Origin: Chloroflexus islandicus
GTDB taxonomy: Bacteria; Chloroflexota; Chloroflexia; Chloroflexales; Chloroflexaceae
Length of the DNA: 45,716 nt
NCBI RefSeq assembly: GCF_001650695.1
Contig: NZ_LWQS01000062.1
Span: forward strand, 1-45,716
Direction of reading: 5' to 3'
Made by a program: the position numbers and the translations under genes. Positions within the stretch are counted from its first letter, which is position 1, and each line of letters opens with the position of its first letter. The notes under the pieces are model-generated. The model saw nothing but the letters and a program-made list of their open reading frames with translations, was not told the DNA's origin and searched no databases. This document shows, one piece after another, positions 1 through 8,498 of this stretch.

Positions 1-28
1 GTAGAGCCGCACGGCCGTGCGGCTCTAC
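1..28. repeat. Perfect 28-bp palindrome after thiolase gene
   Basis: The first 28 bases form two perfectly complementary 14-base arms (GTAGAGCCGCACGG and its complement) with no loop. It lies 15 bases beyond the thiolase stop codon and could fold as a terminator hairpin for that minus-strand gene. Most of the sequence recurs at 12322-12346, and relatives with the arm AGAGCCGGAC are at 1418-1441, 4779-4802 and 4862-4885, so it belongs to a dispersed palindromic repeat family. Confidence 0.8.
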
Positions 29-43
29 ACCGCCGTTACCGTA

Positions 44-1222
44 TCAATCCAACCGTTCAAAAATCCCCGCTGCCCCCATCCCGCCGCCGATACACATCGT
101 CACCATCCCGTACCGGCCACCGCGCCGCTCCAGTTCATCGAGGATCTGCACGGTCAATTTCGCGCCGGTGCAGCCGAGCGGGTGGCCGAGCGCAATCGCG
201 CCGCCGTTCACGTTGACCCGCTCTTCGTCGAGACCGAGCTGGCGGATGACGGCAATGGCTTGCGCGGCGAAGGCCTCGTTCAGCTCGATCAGATCGATGT
301 CGGCCAGCGTCAACCCAGCCTGCTTCAGCGCCTTGGGAATCGCTACCACCGGCCCGATCCCCATCACCTCCGGCTCAACGCCACCCACCGCAAAGCTCAC
401 AAAGCGCGCCCGCGGCTTCAGCCCCAGCTCAGCCGCCTTCTCGGCGCTCATCACCACTACCGCCGCCGCGCCATCGCTCGTCTGCGACGAATTGCCGGCA
501 GTAACCGTTCCTTCGGCGGCAAAGACTGGCTTCAGCTTGGCCAACGCCTCTGCCGAGGTGTCGGCGCGCGGGCCTTCGTCGCGGTCGAAGATCTGCACCC
601 GCCGCCGGGGTTGGCCATCCGGCCCCGGCTCAACCAGCTCAACCTCGACCGGCACGATGCTGCGATCGAACAGGCCGGCGGCCTGGGCCGCCAACGCGCG
701 CTGGTGCGAACGCAGCGCGAAGGCGTCTTGATCGGCCCGGCTGATCTCAAACCGGCGGGCGACGTTCTCGGCGGTCAACCCCATGCCCAAGTAGACCGCC
801 GGGTCGTGCTGGGCCAAATAGGGGTTGGGCGAGAACTTATTGCCACTCATCGGCACCATGCTCATACTCTCGGTGCCGCCGGCGACCACCACCTCGTTCT
901 GGCCGGCCATAATCTGGTAGGCGGCCATTGCGATCGTCTGTAAGCCCGACGAACAGAAGCGATTGACCGTCACCCCGCAGACGCTATCGGGCAGACCGGC
1001 GCGCTGCGCAGCGACGCGGGCCACGTTCAACCCCTGCTCGCCTTCGGGCATCGCGCAACCCATGATCACGTCTTCGACCAACCCCGGCTCGATCCCGGCC
1101 CGCTCAATTGCCGCCTTAATCACAATCGCCGCTAAGTCATCGGGGCGCACCGTGCGCAACGCGCCGCGTCCGGCTTTGCCGACTGCGGTGCGAACCCCGG
1201 AAACAATCACTGCTTCTCGCAT
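44..1222 (-). CDS. Acetyl-CoA acetyltransferase / 3-ketoacyl-CoA thiolase
   Basis: Thiolase of 392 residues, the usual length for the family. It should cleave 3-ketoacyl-CoA with CoA, or condense two acetyl-CoA, in the cytoplasm. The catalytic set is visible: nucleophile Cys90 in NRFCSSG, His347 in [10 protein letters not shown], and the second Cys377 in MCIGGGMG near the C-terminus. The ATG at 1222 has an AAGGAG ribosome site about eight bases upstream. The gene lies downstream of and in the same direction as the 3-hydroxyacyl-CoA dehydrogenase/enoyl-CoA hydratase fusion, so together they supply the last three steps of beta-oxidation. About 270 bases of repeat separate the two genes. Biosynthetic and degradative thiolases cannot be told apart from sequence reading alone. 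Confidence 0.95.
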   Translation of the reverse strand: MREAVIVSGVRTAVGKAGRGALRTVRPDDLAAIVIKAAIERAGIEPGLVEDVIMGCAMPEGEQGLNVARVAAQRAGLPDSVCGVTVNRFCSSGLQTIAMAAYQIMAGQNEVVVAGGTESMSMVPMSGNKFSPNPYLAQHDPAVYLGMGLTAENVARRFEISRADQDAFALRSHQRALAAQAAGLFDRSIVPVEVELVEPGPDGQPRRRVQIFDRDEGPRADTSAEALAKLKPVFAAEGTVTAGNSSQTSDGAAAVVVMSAEKAAELGLKPRARFVSFAVGGVEPEVMGIGPVVAIPKALKQAGLTLADIDLIELNEAFAAQAIAVIRQLGLDEERVNVNGGAIALGHPLGCTGAKLTVQILDELERRGGRYGMVTMCIGGGMGAAGIFERLD

Positions 1223-1254
1223 CGCGATAACTCCTTTGTTATACGAGTAACGCC

Positions 1255-1490
1255 AAGGCGCAACGTGTGTTCAACGCCAAGCCGCAAAGCTCGCCAAGAA
1301 CGCAAAGTGTCTTTAACGCCAAGCCGCAAAGTTCGCTAAGAACGCAAAGATATCTGATGGGTCTGCTCCCAAGCGCGCTGATGCCAAACCATAGGAAACA
1401 CCTTTGCGTCCTCTGCGGAGCCGGACAGCCGTCGGCTCTACTTGCGCCTTTGCGTTTCCCATCCTCTGGGTCTTTGCCCCCTCTGCGCCT
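1255..1490. repeat. Composite stem-forming intergenic repeat, copy 1
   Basis: The gap between the two beta-oxidation genes holds a 42-base direct duplication (about 1272-1310 and 1314-1352) built of AACGCCAAGCCGCAAAG / AAGAACGCAAAG words. A core with CCAAACCATAGGAAA (about 1383-1397) follows, and then words of the opposite sense (CCTTTGCGTCCTCTGCG, CGCCTTTGCGTTTCCC). Left and right arms are therefore loosely inverted copies and could pair. A palindrome of the AGAGCCGGAC family (1418-1441) is inserted in the right arm. The same core and arm order recurs at 4613-4895. No gene is visible here. Confidence 0.7.
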
Positions 1491-3911
1491 TTAGTTCCGG
1501 AGCGGCTTGCCATGTTCGAGCATATGGCGGGCGCGGGCTTGGGTGCGCTCGTCCTTCAACAGCTCGATCACCGTCGTCCGTTCAAGGTTGTGCATATACA
1601 CGTCGTCAACCCACTGCGCGCTGCTCAGTTCGCCGCCGCACAAGACATACGCCAGCTTCTCGGCCAGCACCGCATCGTAGGGGGTGGCAAAGCCGCCTTC
1701 GCGCATCTGGTAGATTGCAATGCGCGCCGCTGCCAACCCGTCGCGGCCAAGGGCATAGCACGGTTTGGCAGTGATCTGCGGCGTATACCCATCGGCCACC
1801 AGCCGCAGCACTTCGCGCTTAGCCTCGCCGATCAGATAATCAGGGTTGAAGACGATCCGGTCAGTCGGGCGCAGCAGACCCAACTCCTTCGCTTCGTGGG
1901 CGCTGGTGGCGACCTTCGCCAACGCAATCGTCTCGAACACCTGCTGGAAGGCTTTCAGCGTATCGTTGCCGCTCCGCGCCGCCGCAGCGATAATTCGCCG
2001 GTTCATCTCGGTGCAGCCGCCCCACGCCGGGATCACCCCAACGCCAAACTCAACGAATCCCATATAGGTCTCGGCGGCAGCCACTGACGCCGCGCTGTGC
2101 ATCGACAACTCAACCCCGCCTCCCAGCGTCTGGCCGAACGGCGCGCTGACAATCGGCTTGGCGCTGTCGCGCATACGGCGGAAGGTCTGTTGCACCAGCG
2201 CCGCATACTCGTCGATGTCGTCCCACGCGCCGGCCATCACCGCCGCACCTACCTCGTTCAGATCGAGGCCAGCCGAGAAGCGCGGGCCTTGATTGCCGAC
2301 GACTATGCCGATCCACGGCCCCTGCTCAAGTTCATCGAGCGCCTTGATCAGCATCTCAACCGCTTGCCCGCCGATGGTGTTGGCCTTCGAGTGCAGCTCG
2401 TAGCAGAGCACGCCATCGCCGAGATCGATCACGCTAGCGCTCTCATTGCCAAACAGCTCGCGTCCAGCAGCCTTGAGCGCAGCCAGATCGATGGCGCGCG
2501 GATCGCGCGCGATGGGTTCGAGTTGGCCGGTCGCGACATTGTATGCTGCCGGCACGCCATCCAGCTCGCCGTAGAAACTGCCTTCAGCCGCGATAAGCTG
2601 ATCGACCCACGCCGGCAGACTCTCGCCAAAAGCACGCATACGTGCCGCCGTTTCAGCGATGCCCATCGCCTGCCAAAGCTGGAATGGCCCCATGTCGTGG
2701 GCAAATCCCCAGCGCATCGCGTTATCAACATCGGCCACGCTATCGGCAATTTCGGGCAGGCGGCGGGCGGCATACGCCATCATCGGGTAGATCGCTGCCG
2801 CTACCAGCTTCGCGCCGCGATCACCGGTTTCGGCCCGGTCAAGGATAAAACGCAGCCGGTCGGGCAGCGGTTTGATCCTGCGCGTCGAGGCGATAAGTTC
2901 ATCAACCGCAGCGGTGCCTTGCGGCGGCACATACTCGAGCGTCTGCAAATCGAGCGGCCAAAACTCGCGCTTGCCGTCGCGCTTGACCTCTTTGTAGAAG
3001 CCTTGGCCAACCTTCTTGCCCAGTTTGCCGGCGGCGACCAGCCGCTGCGATAGATCGTTGTGCCGGTAGACCTCGCGGCTCTCATCATCGGGAATCGCGT
3101 CGTACAGATTCCCGGCCACGTATGCCATCACGTCGATCCCGACCTGATCGAGCAAGCGGAAGCTGGCTGTATTAGGCCTCCCAATCAGCGGGCCGGTCAG
3201 CGCATCGACCTCTTCCACCTGATAGCCATGTTCGAGCGCGAAATTGAGCAGCACCTGCCCCGCATACACAAAGATGCGGTTGCCAATAAAGTTGGGCCGG
3301 TCTTTGCAGATCACCACCCCCTTGCCCAGCCGCTCTTCGGCGAAGCGGCGGAAGGCAGCGACCACCGCCGGATCGGCCTCATCGCCGGGAATGATTTCGA
3401 GCAGGCGCAGATAACGGGGCGGATTGAAGAAGTGGCTGCCGAAGAAGTGGCGGCGAAAGGCTTCGCTGCGGCCTTCGGCGATGATCCGGATCGGGATGCC
3501 GGAGGTGTTGGTGGTGACGATCGCGTTCGGCTTCCGCACCTCCTCCAGCCGCGCCATCAACGCCTGCTTGGGGCCAATCTGCTCGACAATCGCCTCAACG
3601 ATCCAATCGCATTCAGCCAGCCGGTGAAAATCGTCTTCGGTATTACCCAGCGTAATCAGTTCGGCGCTGCGCTCGCTGTAGAGATTGGATGGGCGCGCCT
3701 TGCGCATGCGTTCAAACCCCTGCTGCACAATCCGGTTGCGCACCTGCGGATGGCTGAGGGTCAAGCCTTTGGCCTCCTCCTCGGCGGTGAGAGAGTCCGG
3801 CGGCACATCGAGCAACAACACCGGAATGCCAGTACCGGCCACCAGCGCGGCGATCGCGGCCCCCATCGTTCCGGCGCCGATCACGCCAACCCGCTTGATC
3901 TGATAAGTCAT
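1491..3911 (-). CDS. 3-hydroxyacyl-CoA dehydrogenase / enoyl-CoA hydratase fusion
   Basis: Bifunctional beta-oxidation enzyme of 806 residues. The dehydrogenase comes first: a Rossmann NAD site VGVIGAGTMGAAIA lies at the N-terminus, with two 3HCDH C-terminal segments to about residue 440. A crotonase (enoyl-CoA hydratase) domain follows, with FSAGLDLNEVG and GQTLGGGVELSMHS forming the oxyanion hole and a glutamate in GFVEFGVGVIPAWGG. This order is that of FadN-type proteins and the reverse of E. coli FadB. An upstream ATG at 3929 exists, but AAGGAGGAG (3915-3923) sits just before the ATG at 3911, which is therefore chosen. Thiolase follows downstream in the same direction. Confidence 0.93.
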   Translation of the reverse strand: MTYQIKRVGVIGAGTMGAAIAALVAGTGIPVLLLDVPPDSLTAEEEAKGLTLSHPQVRNRIVQQGFERMRKARPSNLYSERSAELITLGNTEDDFHRLAECDWIVEAIVEQIGPKQALMARLEEVRKPNAIVTTNTSGIPIRIIAEGRSEAFRRHFFGSHFFNPPRYLRLLEIIPGDEADPAVVAAFRRFAEERLGKGVVICKDRPNFIGNRIFVYAGQVLLNFALEHGYQVEEVDALTGPLIGRPNTASFRLLDQVGIDVMAYVAGNLYDAIPDDESREVYRHNDLSQRLVAAGKLGKKVGQGFYKEVKRDGKREFWPLDLQTLEYVPPQGTAAVDELIASTRRIKPLPDRLRFILDRAETGDRGAKLVAAAIYPMMAYAARRLPEIADSVADVDNAMRWGFAHDMGPFQLWQAMGIAETAARMRAFGESLPAWVDQLIAAEGSFYGELDGVPAAYNVATGQLEPIARDPRAIDLAALKAAGRELFGNESASVIDLGDGVLCYELHSKANTIGGQAVEMLIKALDELEQGPWIGIVVGNQGPRFSAGLDLNEVGAAVMAGAWDDIDEYAALVQQTFRRMRDSAKPIVSAPFGQTLGGGVELSMHSAASVAAAETYMGFVEFGVGVIPAWGGCTEMNRRIIAAAARSGNDTLKAFQQVFETIALAKVATSAHEAKELGLLRPTDRIVFNPDYLIGEAKREVLRLVADGYTPQITAKPCYALGRDGLAAARIAIYQMREGGFATPYDAVLAEKLAYVLCGGELSSAQWVDDVYMHNLERTTVIELLKDERTQARARHMLEHGKPLRN

Positions 3912-3960
3912 TGGCTCCTCCTTGACCATGTCTCTCCGTTGCGGACTCTCGTGCGCTTGT

Positions 3961-3988
3961 CACGCGGTTGTATATTCATAACCGTGTG
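3961..3988. promoter_or_regulatory. Candidate operator upstream of beta-oxidation gene
   Basis: Arms CACGCGGTT (3961-3969) and AACCGTGTG (3980-3988) are inverted repeats with one mismatch, separated by a 10-base AT-rich spacer, about 50 bases upstream of the dehydrogenase/hydratase start. The size suits a dimeric TetR- or GntR-type regulator of fatty-acid genes. The regulator is not identified, so the role is inference. Confidence 0.4.
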
Positions 3989-4112
3989 TTTAGACGCACT
4001 GCGTCATGGGATGAGCATATCATACCACAAGTTGCGCGAATTGGGGAAGGGGATTCGTCGTTTGCCCGCTTCGTCTGCCCGGTGAGCCGAGCGTTGGCTA
4101 TTGTTCCCCCGT

Positions 4113-4141
4113 TTGACGCCCGTTGCCCTTATTGCTACAAT
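4113..4141 (+). promoter_or_regulatory. Sigma70-type promoter of the Rrf2 gene
   Basis: TTGACG (4113-4118) and TACAAT (4136-4141) are separated by exactly 17 bases, close to the housekeeping consensus. The predicted transcript start is near 4148, leaving a leader of about 26 bases with the ribosome site GGAGG (4164-4168) before the ATG at 4174. Confidence 0.7.
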
Positions 4142-4173
4142 GTTAAGTGATCTACTTGACTATGGAGGCAACG

Positions 4174-4614
4174 ATGCGCATCTCGAGCAAAGGCGACTAC
4201 GGGTTGCGCGCGCTATTTGATTTGGCGCAGCGCTATGGCGAGGGGCCGATCCAGAGCGAGGCTATCGCTGGCCGGCAGGGGATTCCGGTCAATTACCTCA
4301 ACCAACTGCTGATCACGCTGCGCCGGGCCGGTTTGGTTGAGAGCTTGCGCGGGCCGCAAGGCGGCCATCTGTTGGCCCGCTCACCCGAAACGATCACGTT
4401 GCTCGAGGCGCTGACGGTGCTGGAAGGGCCGATCTTGCCGGCGGAAGGCGGGCGCGACGATTTGCAACCCACCGAACCGCTCGATCGGGCGCTGATCGAT
4501 GAGGTGTGGAGCGAGCTGCGCGCGACGATCGAACGCCGGCTGGCTTCAATCACGCTCGATGATCTCTGCCAGCGCAAACGCAGCCGCGATGGGGCGGTGA
4601 TGTATTATATCTAA
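4174..4614 (+). CDS. Rrf2-family transcriptional regulator
   Basis: A 146-residue protein with the Rrf2 winged-helix N-terminus (MRISSKGDYGLRALFDLA), the recognition-helix region VNYLNQLLITLRRAGLVES and the wing LRGPQGGHLLA. Members such as IscR and NsrR carry three cysteines for a 2Fe-2S cluster, but this protein shows only one cysteine (DLCQRK near the end). It is therefore more likely a cluster-free member of the CymR type. The ATG at 4174 is chosen over an upstream in-frame start because GGAGG lies six bases before it and the homologous region starts there. It stands alone between divergent and convergent neighbours, with its own promoter. Targets are unknown; cysteine or sulfur metabolism is only a family-based guess. 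Confidence 0.88.
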   Translation: MRISSKGDYGLRALFDLAQRYGEGPIQSEAIAGRQGIPVNYLNQLLITLRRAGLVESLRGPQGGHLLARSPETITLLEALTVLEGPILPAEGGRDDLQPTEPLDRALIDEVWSELRATIERRLASITLDDLCQRKRSRDGAVMYYI

Positions 4615-4895
4615 ACGCAAAGACGCAACGTATCTTCAACGCAAAGACGCCAAGTGCGCTAAGATCGCAAAGTATGGATGATCGTTCTGTGCCCAAGCGC
4701 ACTAAAGCCAAACCATAGAAAAACCTCTGCGCTCTCTGCGTCCTTCGCGTCTTTGCGTTTTACCATCCCTGCGCCCTCAGAGCCGGACAGCCGTCCGGCT
4801 CTACATACCTTCGCGTCTTTGCGTTTAATCCCCTCTGCGTCTTTGCTTCCTCTGCGTCTTCAGAGCCGGACAGCCGTCCGGCTCTCCATGCGCCT
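4613..4895. repeat. Composite stem-forming intergenic repeat, copy 2
   Basis: Same plan as 1255-1490. A left arm of AACGCAAAGACGCAACG words (from 4613) leads to a core with CCCAAGCGCACTAAAGCC and CCAAACCATAG (about 4692-4722). A right arm of the opposite sense follows, with TCTGCG, TTCGCGTCTTTGCGTTT and TCTGCGTCTTTGC words. Two palindromes with arms AGAGCCGGAC / GTCCGGCTCT and loop AGCC lie at 4779-4802 and 4862-4885. It fills the gap between the Rrf2 gene and the convergent DUF2085 gene and may also stop transcription from both sides. Confidence 0.7.
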
Positions 4896-5747
4896 TTACA
4901 GGATCAACCCCATGCTCTCCATCCAAAACCGCAGCCACGACATCACCCCTGCAATCACCAACGTCGGAATGAGCGCAATCGTCGCTGGGCCGGCCAGTTG
5001 GCGGATGCTGGTCACTTTGCCTTCATAACCCATAAACAGGCTGGTCAGCAACAAACAGACCAAATAGAGCACACCGAGAATACCGAAGAAGGCCAAAAAC
5101 GCCAGCGGCCAGAAGGTGATGCCGAGGTTGCCGTAGATGGCGGCCAGCGCCAGCAGGTTAATCACGATAATGCCGAGCAACTGCCCCCAGTTGGCGAAAA
5201 CCGGCTGCTGCGGATCGACATTTTGGCGCAGGGTGTTGTTGAGCACAATGTGCAGCGCGGTAGCAATCGTGATCCCCATACCCATGCCGGTGAGGGTGCG
5301 CAAGAAGTTGTCAGGCGGGTACCAGTTGGGCAGCCCTAGATCGAGGAAGAGCGAATTGAAGCCATCAACCGCCATAATGGCCACGAAAGCCACCAGCGTC
5401 AGCGAAATCGGCCACGGCGGAATCTTGCCAGCCCTCCCGCGCCCGATTGCGTACAGATAGAGGAAGGTGAGCATAAAGCTCAGATAGATGCCGCTGTTGC
5501 GCGCGCAGAGCGGAAATTGCAACCCGCCGACAAAGATGTTGTGCTGTTGGGCGCAGATGCCATGCACGACCGCGTACATCTTCCACTCCAGCGGCATGCC
5601 GGGGCTGAAGAGCAGAGCCACCAGCAGCGCGCTGAAGCTGCCGAGAAAGATCGGCCCCCACGGGATAGGCCGCTTCCCAGCCTCTTTCCGGGCCGCAATC
5701 CGCTCTTGCGCCATGCGGAGAATCTCATCAGGAGAACGTTCGCTCAT
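4896..5747 (-). CDS. DUF2085-family integral membrane protein
   Basis: A 283-residue protein with roughly seven hydrophobic segments. The motif that marks DUF2085 is present: HGICAQQ (Cys65) followed by FPLCARNSGIY (Cys81, Arg83). The biochemical role of the family is unknown to me. It overlaps the upstream TlpA-like lipoprotein gene by four bases (ATGA), so the two are almost certainly co-translated. That raises the possibility that the paired cysteines are kept reduced or oxidised by the thioredoxin-like partner. The N-terminal 30 residues are charged and probably cytoplasmic. Confidence 0.85.
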   Translation of the reverse strand: MSERSPDEILRMAQERIAARKEAGKRPIPWGPIFLGSFSALLVALLFSPGMPLEWKMYAVVHGICAQQHNIFVGGLQFPLCARNSGIYLSFMLTFLYLYAIGRGRAGKIPPWPISLTLVAFVAIMAVDGFNSLFLDLGLPNWYPPDNFLRTLTGMGMGITIATALHIVLNNTLRQNVDPQQPVFANWGQLLGIIVINLLALAAIYGNLGITFWPLAFLAFFGILGVLYLVCLLLTSLFMGYEGKVTSIRQLAGPATIALIPTLVIAGVMSWLRFWMESMGLIL

Positions 5748-6295
5748 CGTACCTCCGCTAGTCGCTCGGCCAGCCGCGCGGCGGTTAACGCGCCGAGATG
5801 GCGGGCGGCGATGGTGCCATCGCGATTGATAAAGAAGGTGGTCGGTAAATTCGTCACGCCGTACCGCTCGCCAATCGCGCCGTCGCGGTCGGTGATCAGG
5901 GGGAAGCTGACCCCTACTTTTGGCGCGAAGGCCGCGATCGCTTCGGTCGACTCATTGCGATTAACCGCCAGTATCACCAGATCAGGGTTAGCGCGGCGAG
6001 CCGCCTCAAATTCCGGCATCTCTTCGACGCAAGGCAAGCACCACGTGGCCCAAAAGTTGACGATCACCGGCTTGCCGCGTAGGTCGCTCAATTTGTAGGT
6101 GCCATCGGCCAGTGTGTAGCTGAAATCGGGCGCTTTTTCGCCGGGAATGGCGGCCCAATCCGGTTTGGTGTCAATCAGTTTGCTTTCCGATGCGATCGGT
6201 GTCTCGCCTACCACCAGCGGCTGGCTGGCCTGCGGTGCGCCGGTGCAGGCGACAAGGACGAAGATGAAGCTGAGAAAGATGATAGCGTGTCTCAT
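5744..6295 (-). CDS. TlpA/ResA-like thiol-disulfide lipoprotein
   Basis: A 183-residue exported thioredoxin-fold protein. A short hydrophobic signal ends in the lipobox LVAC (Cys17), so it should be lipid-anchored on the outer face of the cytoplasmic membrane. The AhpC/TSA-TlpA domain runs from about residue 53 (GEKAPDFSYTLADG) to the end, with the active-site WCLPC (Cys86, Cys89) and the cis-proline loop NLPTTFF. Relatives reduce apocytochrome c or other extracytoplasmic cysteines. The stop overlaps the start of the DUF2085 gene, indicating an operon. The substrate cannot be read from the sequence. Confidence 0.93.
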   Translation of the reverse strand: MRHAIIFLSFIFVLVACTGAPQASQPLVVGETPIASESKLIDTKPDWAAIPGEKAPDFSYTLADGTYKLSDLRGKPVIVNFWATWCLPCVEEMPEFEAARRANPDLVILAVNRNESTEAIAAFAPKVGVSFPLITDRDGAIGERYGVTNLPTTFFINRDGTIAARHLGALTAARLAERLAEVR

Positions 6296-6400
6296 AGTCT
6301 CATTCTACCATGGGTACAATCGGTTACCCCGCTGAACGCAGCGGGTCACGTGCTCGCGCTGCGTTTCTCTGACCACTCTGCAATGCTCGAAACGGGCCAA

Positions 6401-6430
6401 TTGCGCTGGAGTCGCTTCCGGCGGTATAAT
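6401..6430 (+). promoter_or_regulatory. Sigma70-type promoter of the HD gene and scpA
   Basis: TTGCGC (6401-6406) and TATAAT (6425-6430) have an 18-base spacer. The predicted start near 6437 gives a leader of about 33 bases before the ATG at 6470, and the transcript should continue into scpA. Confidence 0.65.
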
Positions 6431-6469
6431 GCTTCGCCGGTAATCATCACGACCGCCAGCGATGGTCTT

Positions 6470-6958
6470 ATGTCTCTATCATACCGCATTCGCCAATTTC
6501 GCAACGCTTTGCGCGCCGATGTTTCACCCGCCGAATACGAGCTGGTCGCGCAGGTGCTCACTCCCGCCGAGCAGCGATTGTTTTGGCAGATGCCGCTCTA
6601 CGATCGGCGGCACTGTCTCGATGTCTACCATACGCTCGTCGCCGCCGGCGAGCGCGATACGTTGTTGTTGCGCGCGGCGCTTTACCACGATTGCGGCAAA
6701 GTTGATGACGCGGGCCGCCCGATGGCGCTCGGCTGGTATGTGCTGGCGACGATCCTCAAGCGCTGGCCGGCCCTCTATTTGATGGCCGCCCGGCTCGTGC
6801 CGGCGATTGCCGTCTATGCCGACCATGCCGCTCGCGGCGCGCGCATGGCCGCTGCCGCCGGTTGCCCGCCGGAAATTGTTGAGACGCTGCGCCATTACCA
6901 TGATCCGCACCCAACCGGTCGCGCTGCCCGGTTGCAGTGGGCCGACGAGCAGAACTAA
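6470..6958 (+). CDS. HD-domain phosphohydrolase-like protein
   Basis: A small HD protein of 162 residues. An upstream His (DRRHCLDVY, His48) precedes the metal-binding doublet His73-Asp74 in ALYHDCGKVDD, and a further histidine lies in YADHAARGARM, as in metal-dependent phosphohydrolases of nucleotides or signalling nucleotides. The start at 6470 is preferred to an upstream in-frame ATG because the TATAAT promoter element lies between them. Four other in-frame methionines precede it, but that part does not look conserved. It is followed after 27 bases by scpA, so the two are probably one transcript. Substrate unknown. Confidence 0.82.
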   Translation: MSLSYRIRQFRNALRADVSPAEYELVAQVLTPAEQRLFWQMPLYDRRHCLDVYHTLVAAGERDTLLLRAALYHDCGKVDDAGRPMALGWYVLATILKRWPALYLMAARLVPAIAVYADHAARGARMAAAAGCPPEIVETLRHYHDPHPTGRAARLQWADEQN

Positions 6959-6985
6959 CCTCTGCACACGTTTGCGGCAGCCAAT

Positions 6986-7732
6986 ATGCCTTACGAAGTC
7001 ACCTTGCCGGCTTTTACTGGCCCGCTCGATCTGCTGCTCCGTCTGATCGAACGCGCCGAACTTGATATCACCACCATCGCGCTGGCCCAAGTGGCCGACC
7101 AGTATCTGGCCCATGTGCGCGCGCTGGAAGCAGTCGAACCGGACGAGCTGGCCGAGTTTGTGAGTTTGGCTGCTCGTCTGGTGCTGATCAAGTCGCGCGC
7201 GCTCTTGCCCCGCTCGCCGAGCGCGCCGGCAGCGCCGGTTGATGAGGATGCCGAGCAGTTGGCTGCCCAGCTTGAGTTGTACCGGCGCTTTAAGCAAGCC
7301 GCCGAGCTGCTGCGCGTCTGGCACGAGAGCGGGCGCAGCACCTTTGCCCGCGTCGCGCCGCCGCCGCTCACGATCGCCCCGCCCCCGGCCAGCTATCGCA
7401 TCGCCGATCTGTTGCAGGCGCTGGCCCGCCGCGCGCAGTTGCAATTGCCGCTCGAACCCGAAGAGCGGATTGTGCTGGCGCCTCGCCTAACCGTAGCCGA
7501 AGTCGCTGCGCGCATTCGCGCCCGGCTCGAACGCGCAGCGTGGTTCGATTTTAGCGATCTGCTCACCGCGCAGCCGGCTCCCGAAGAGGTGATCGTGTCG
7601 TTTTGGGCAATGTTGGAATTGCTCAAGCGACGCGCAATTGTGGTCGAACAGGAGTCGTTGTTCGGCCCGATTCTGATCGGGCGCGGCGAGTCGCCGATCG
7701 AGACCAGCGAAGCCGATGAGCGTGAGTTGTAA
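6986..7732 (+). CDS. scpA: Segregation and condensation protein A
   Basis: ScpA, the kleisin subunit that bridges the Smc dimer in bacterial condensin, 248 residues as usual. The N-terminal helical domain that binds the Smc neck is clear (FTGPLDLLLRLIERAELDITTIALAQVADQYLAH, then EFVSLAARLVLIKSRALLP). A winged-helix C-terminus follows (APEEVIVSFWAMLELLKRRAIVVEQE). The usual partner ScpB is not seen in the window. The Smc gene is present but about 35 kb away on the other strand. It shares a transcript with the HD gene upstream. The next 766 bases are repeats. Confidence 0.95.
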   Translation: MPYEVTLPAFTGPLDLLLRLIERAELDITTIALAQVADQYLAHVRALEAVEPDELAEFVSLAARLVLIKSRALLPRSPSAPAAPVDEDAEQLAAQLELYRRFKQAAELLRVWHESGRSTFARVAPPPLTIAPPPASYRIADLLQALARRAQLQLPLEPEERIVLAPRLTVAEVAARIRARLERAAWFDFSDLLTAQPAPEEVIVSFWAMLELLKRRAIVVEQESLFGPILIGRGESPIETSEADEREL

Positions 7733-8498
7733 TCAACGCCGCGATATGCGACAATGCAAGTACGTGACAGATCCTTCCCCCAGCGGGGGGAGTAAAGGTT
7801 GTTAGCAGCGGGCGAGCCGCCCGCACTCCGCGCCGGAGAGGGGGCGCGGGCCGCCGGCCCGCCACTCCTCCCCCCAGCGCGGGAAGGCCGGGAGGGAAGC
7901 ATAGCGAACACAACCGTTGATCGCAGTGCGATGCCTCAACGCTTCGCTTTACGCTCCCCTCTCCCGCCGTCAGGTGGGAGAGGGGCTGGGGGTGAGGGCC
8001 GTCAGCCCGCGCAGCGGGCTTCGTAACCCAAGCCCGGCCCTTCAGGGCCGGGCACCGGGTCAGATGTTCGGTCTGCCCTTGAACCTAGCGCGGGAAGGCC
8101 GGGAGGGAAGCATAGCGAACACAACCGTTGATCGCAGTGCGATGCCTCAACGCTTCGCTTTACGCTCCCCTCTCCCGCCGTCAGGTGGGAGAGGGGCTGG
8201 GGGTGAGGGCCGTCAGCCCGCACAGCGGGCTTCGTAACCCAAGCCCGGCCCTTCAGGGTCGGGTACCGGGTCAGATGTTCGGTCCGCCCTTGAACCTAGC
8301 GCGGGAAGGCTGGGAGGGGGCATAGCGGACAAAACCATTGATCGCAGTGCGATGCCTCAACGCTTCGCTTTACGCTCCCCTCTCCCGCCGTCAGGTGGGA
8401 GAAGGGCTGGGGGTGAGGGCCATCAGCCCGCGCAGCGGGCTTCGTAACCCAAGCCCGGCCCTTCAGGGCCGGGTACCGCTACGTAACGAGCAACGCCT
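7733..8498. repeat. 210-bp direct-repeat array
   Basis: This gene-free gap contains three copies of a 210-211-base unit starting at 7918, 8129 and 8339 (the last partial), preceded by a fragment at about 7868-7917. Within each unit are potential hairpins: CCCCTCTCCC with GGGAGAGGGG around a GCCGTCAGGT loop, a TCAGCCCGCGCAGCGGGCT palindrome, and CCCGGCCCTTCAGGGCCGGG. Copies differ by a few substitutions. The same hairpin words occur in reverse orientation at 37726-38536. Several short open frames cross the array in register with the repeat and are not genes. Confidence 0.88.

Noticed and set aside
17-943. 308-codon plus-strand frame opposite thiolase
   Set aside because: Shadow of the thiolase gene; it is His/Arg/Leu-rich with no domain.
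7799-8325. Short open frames through the 210-bp array
   Set aside because: Their protein sequence repeats with the DNA period and has no domain; they are shadows of hairpin-rich repeats.
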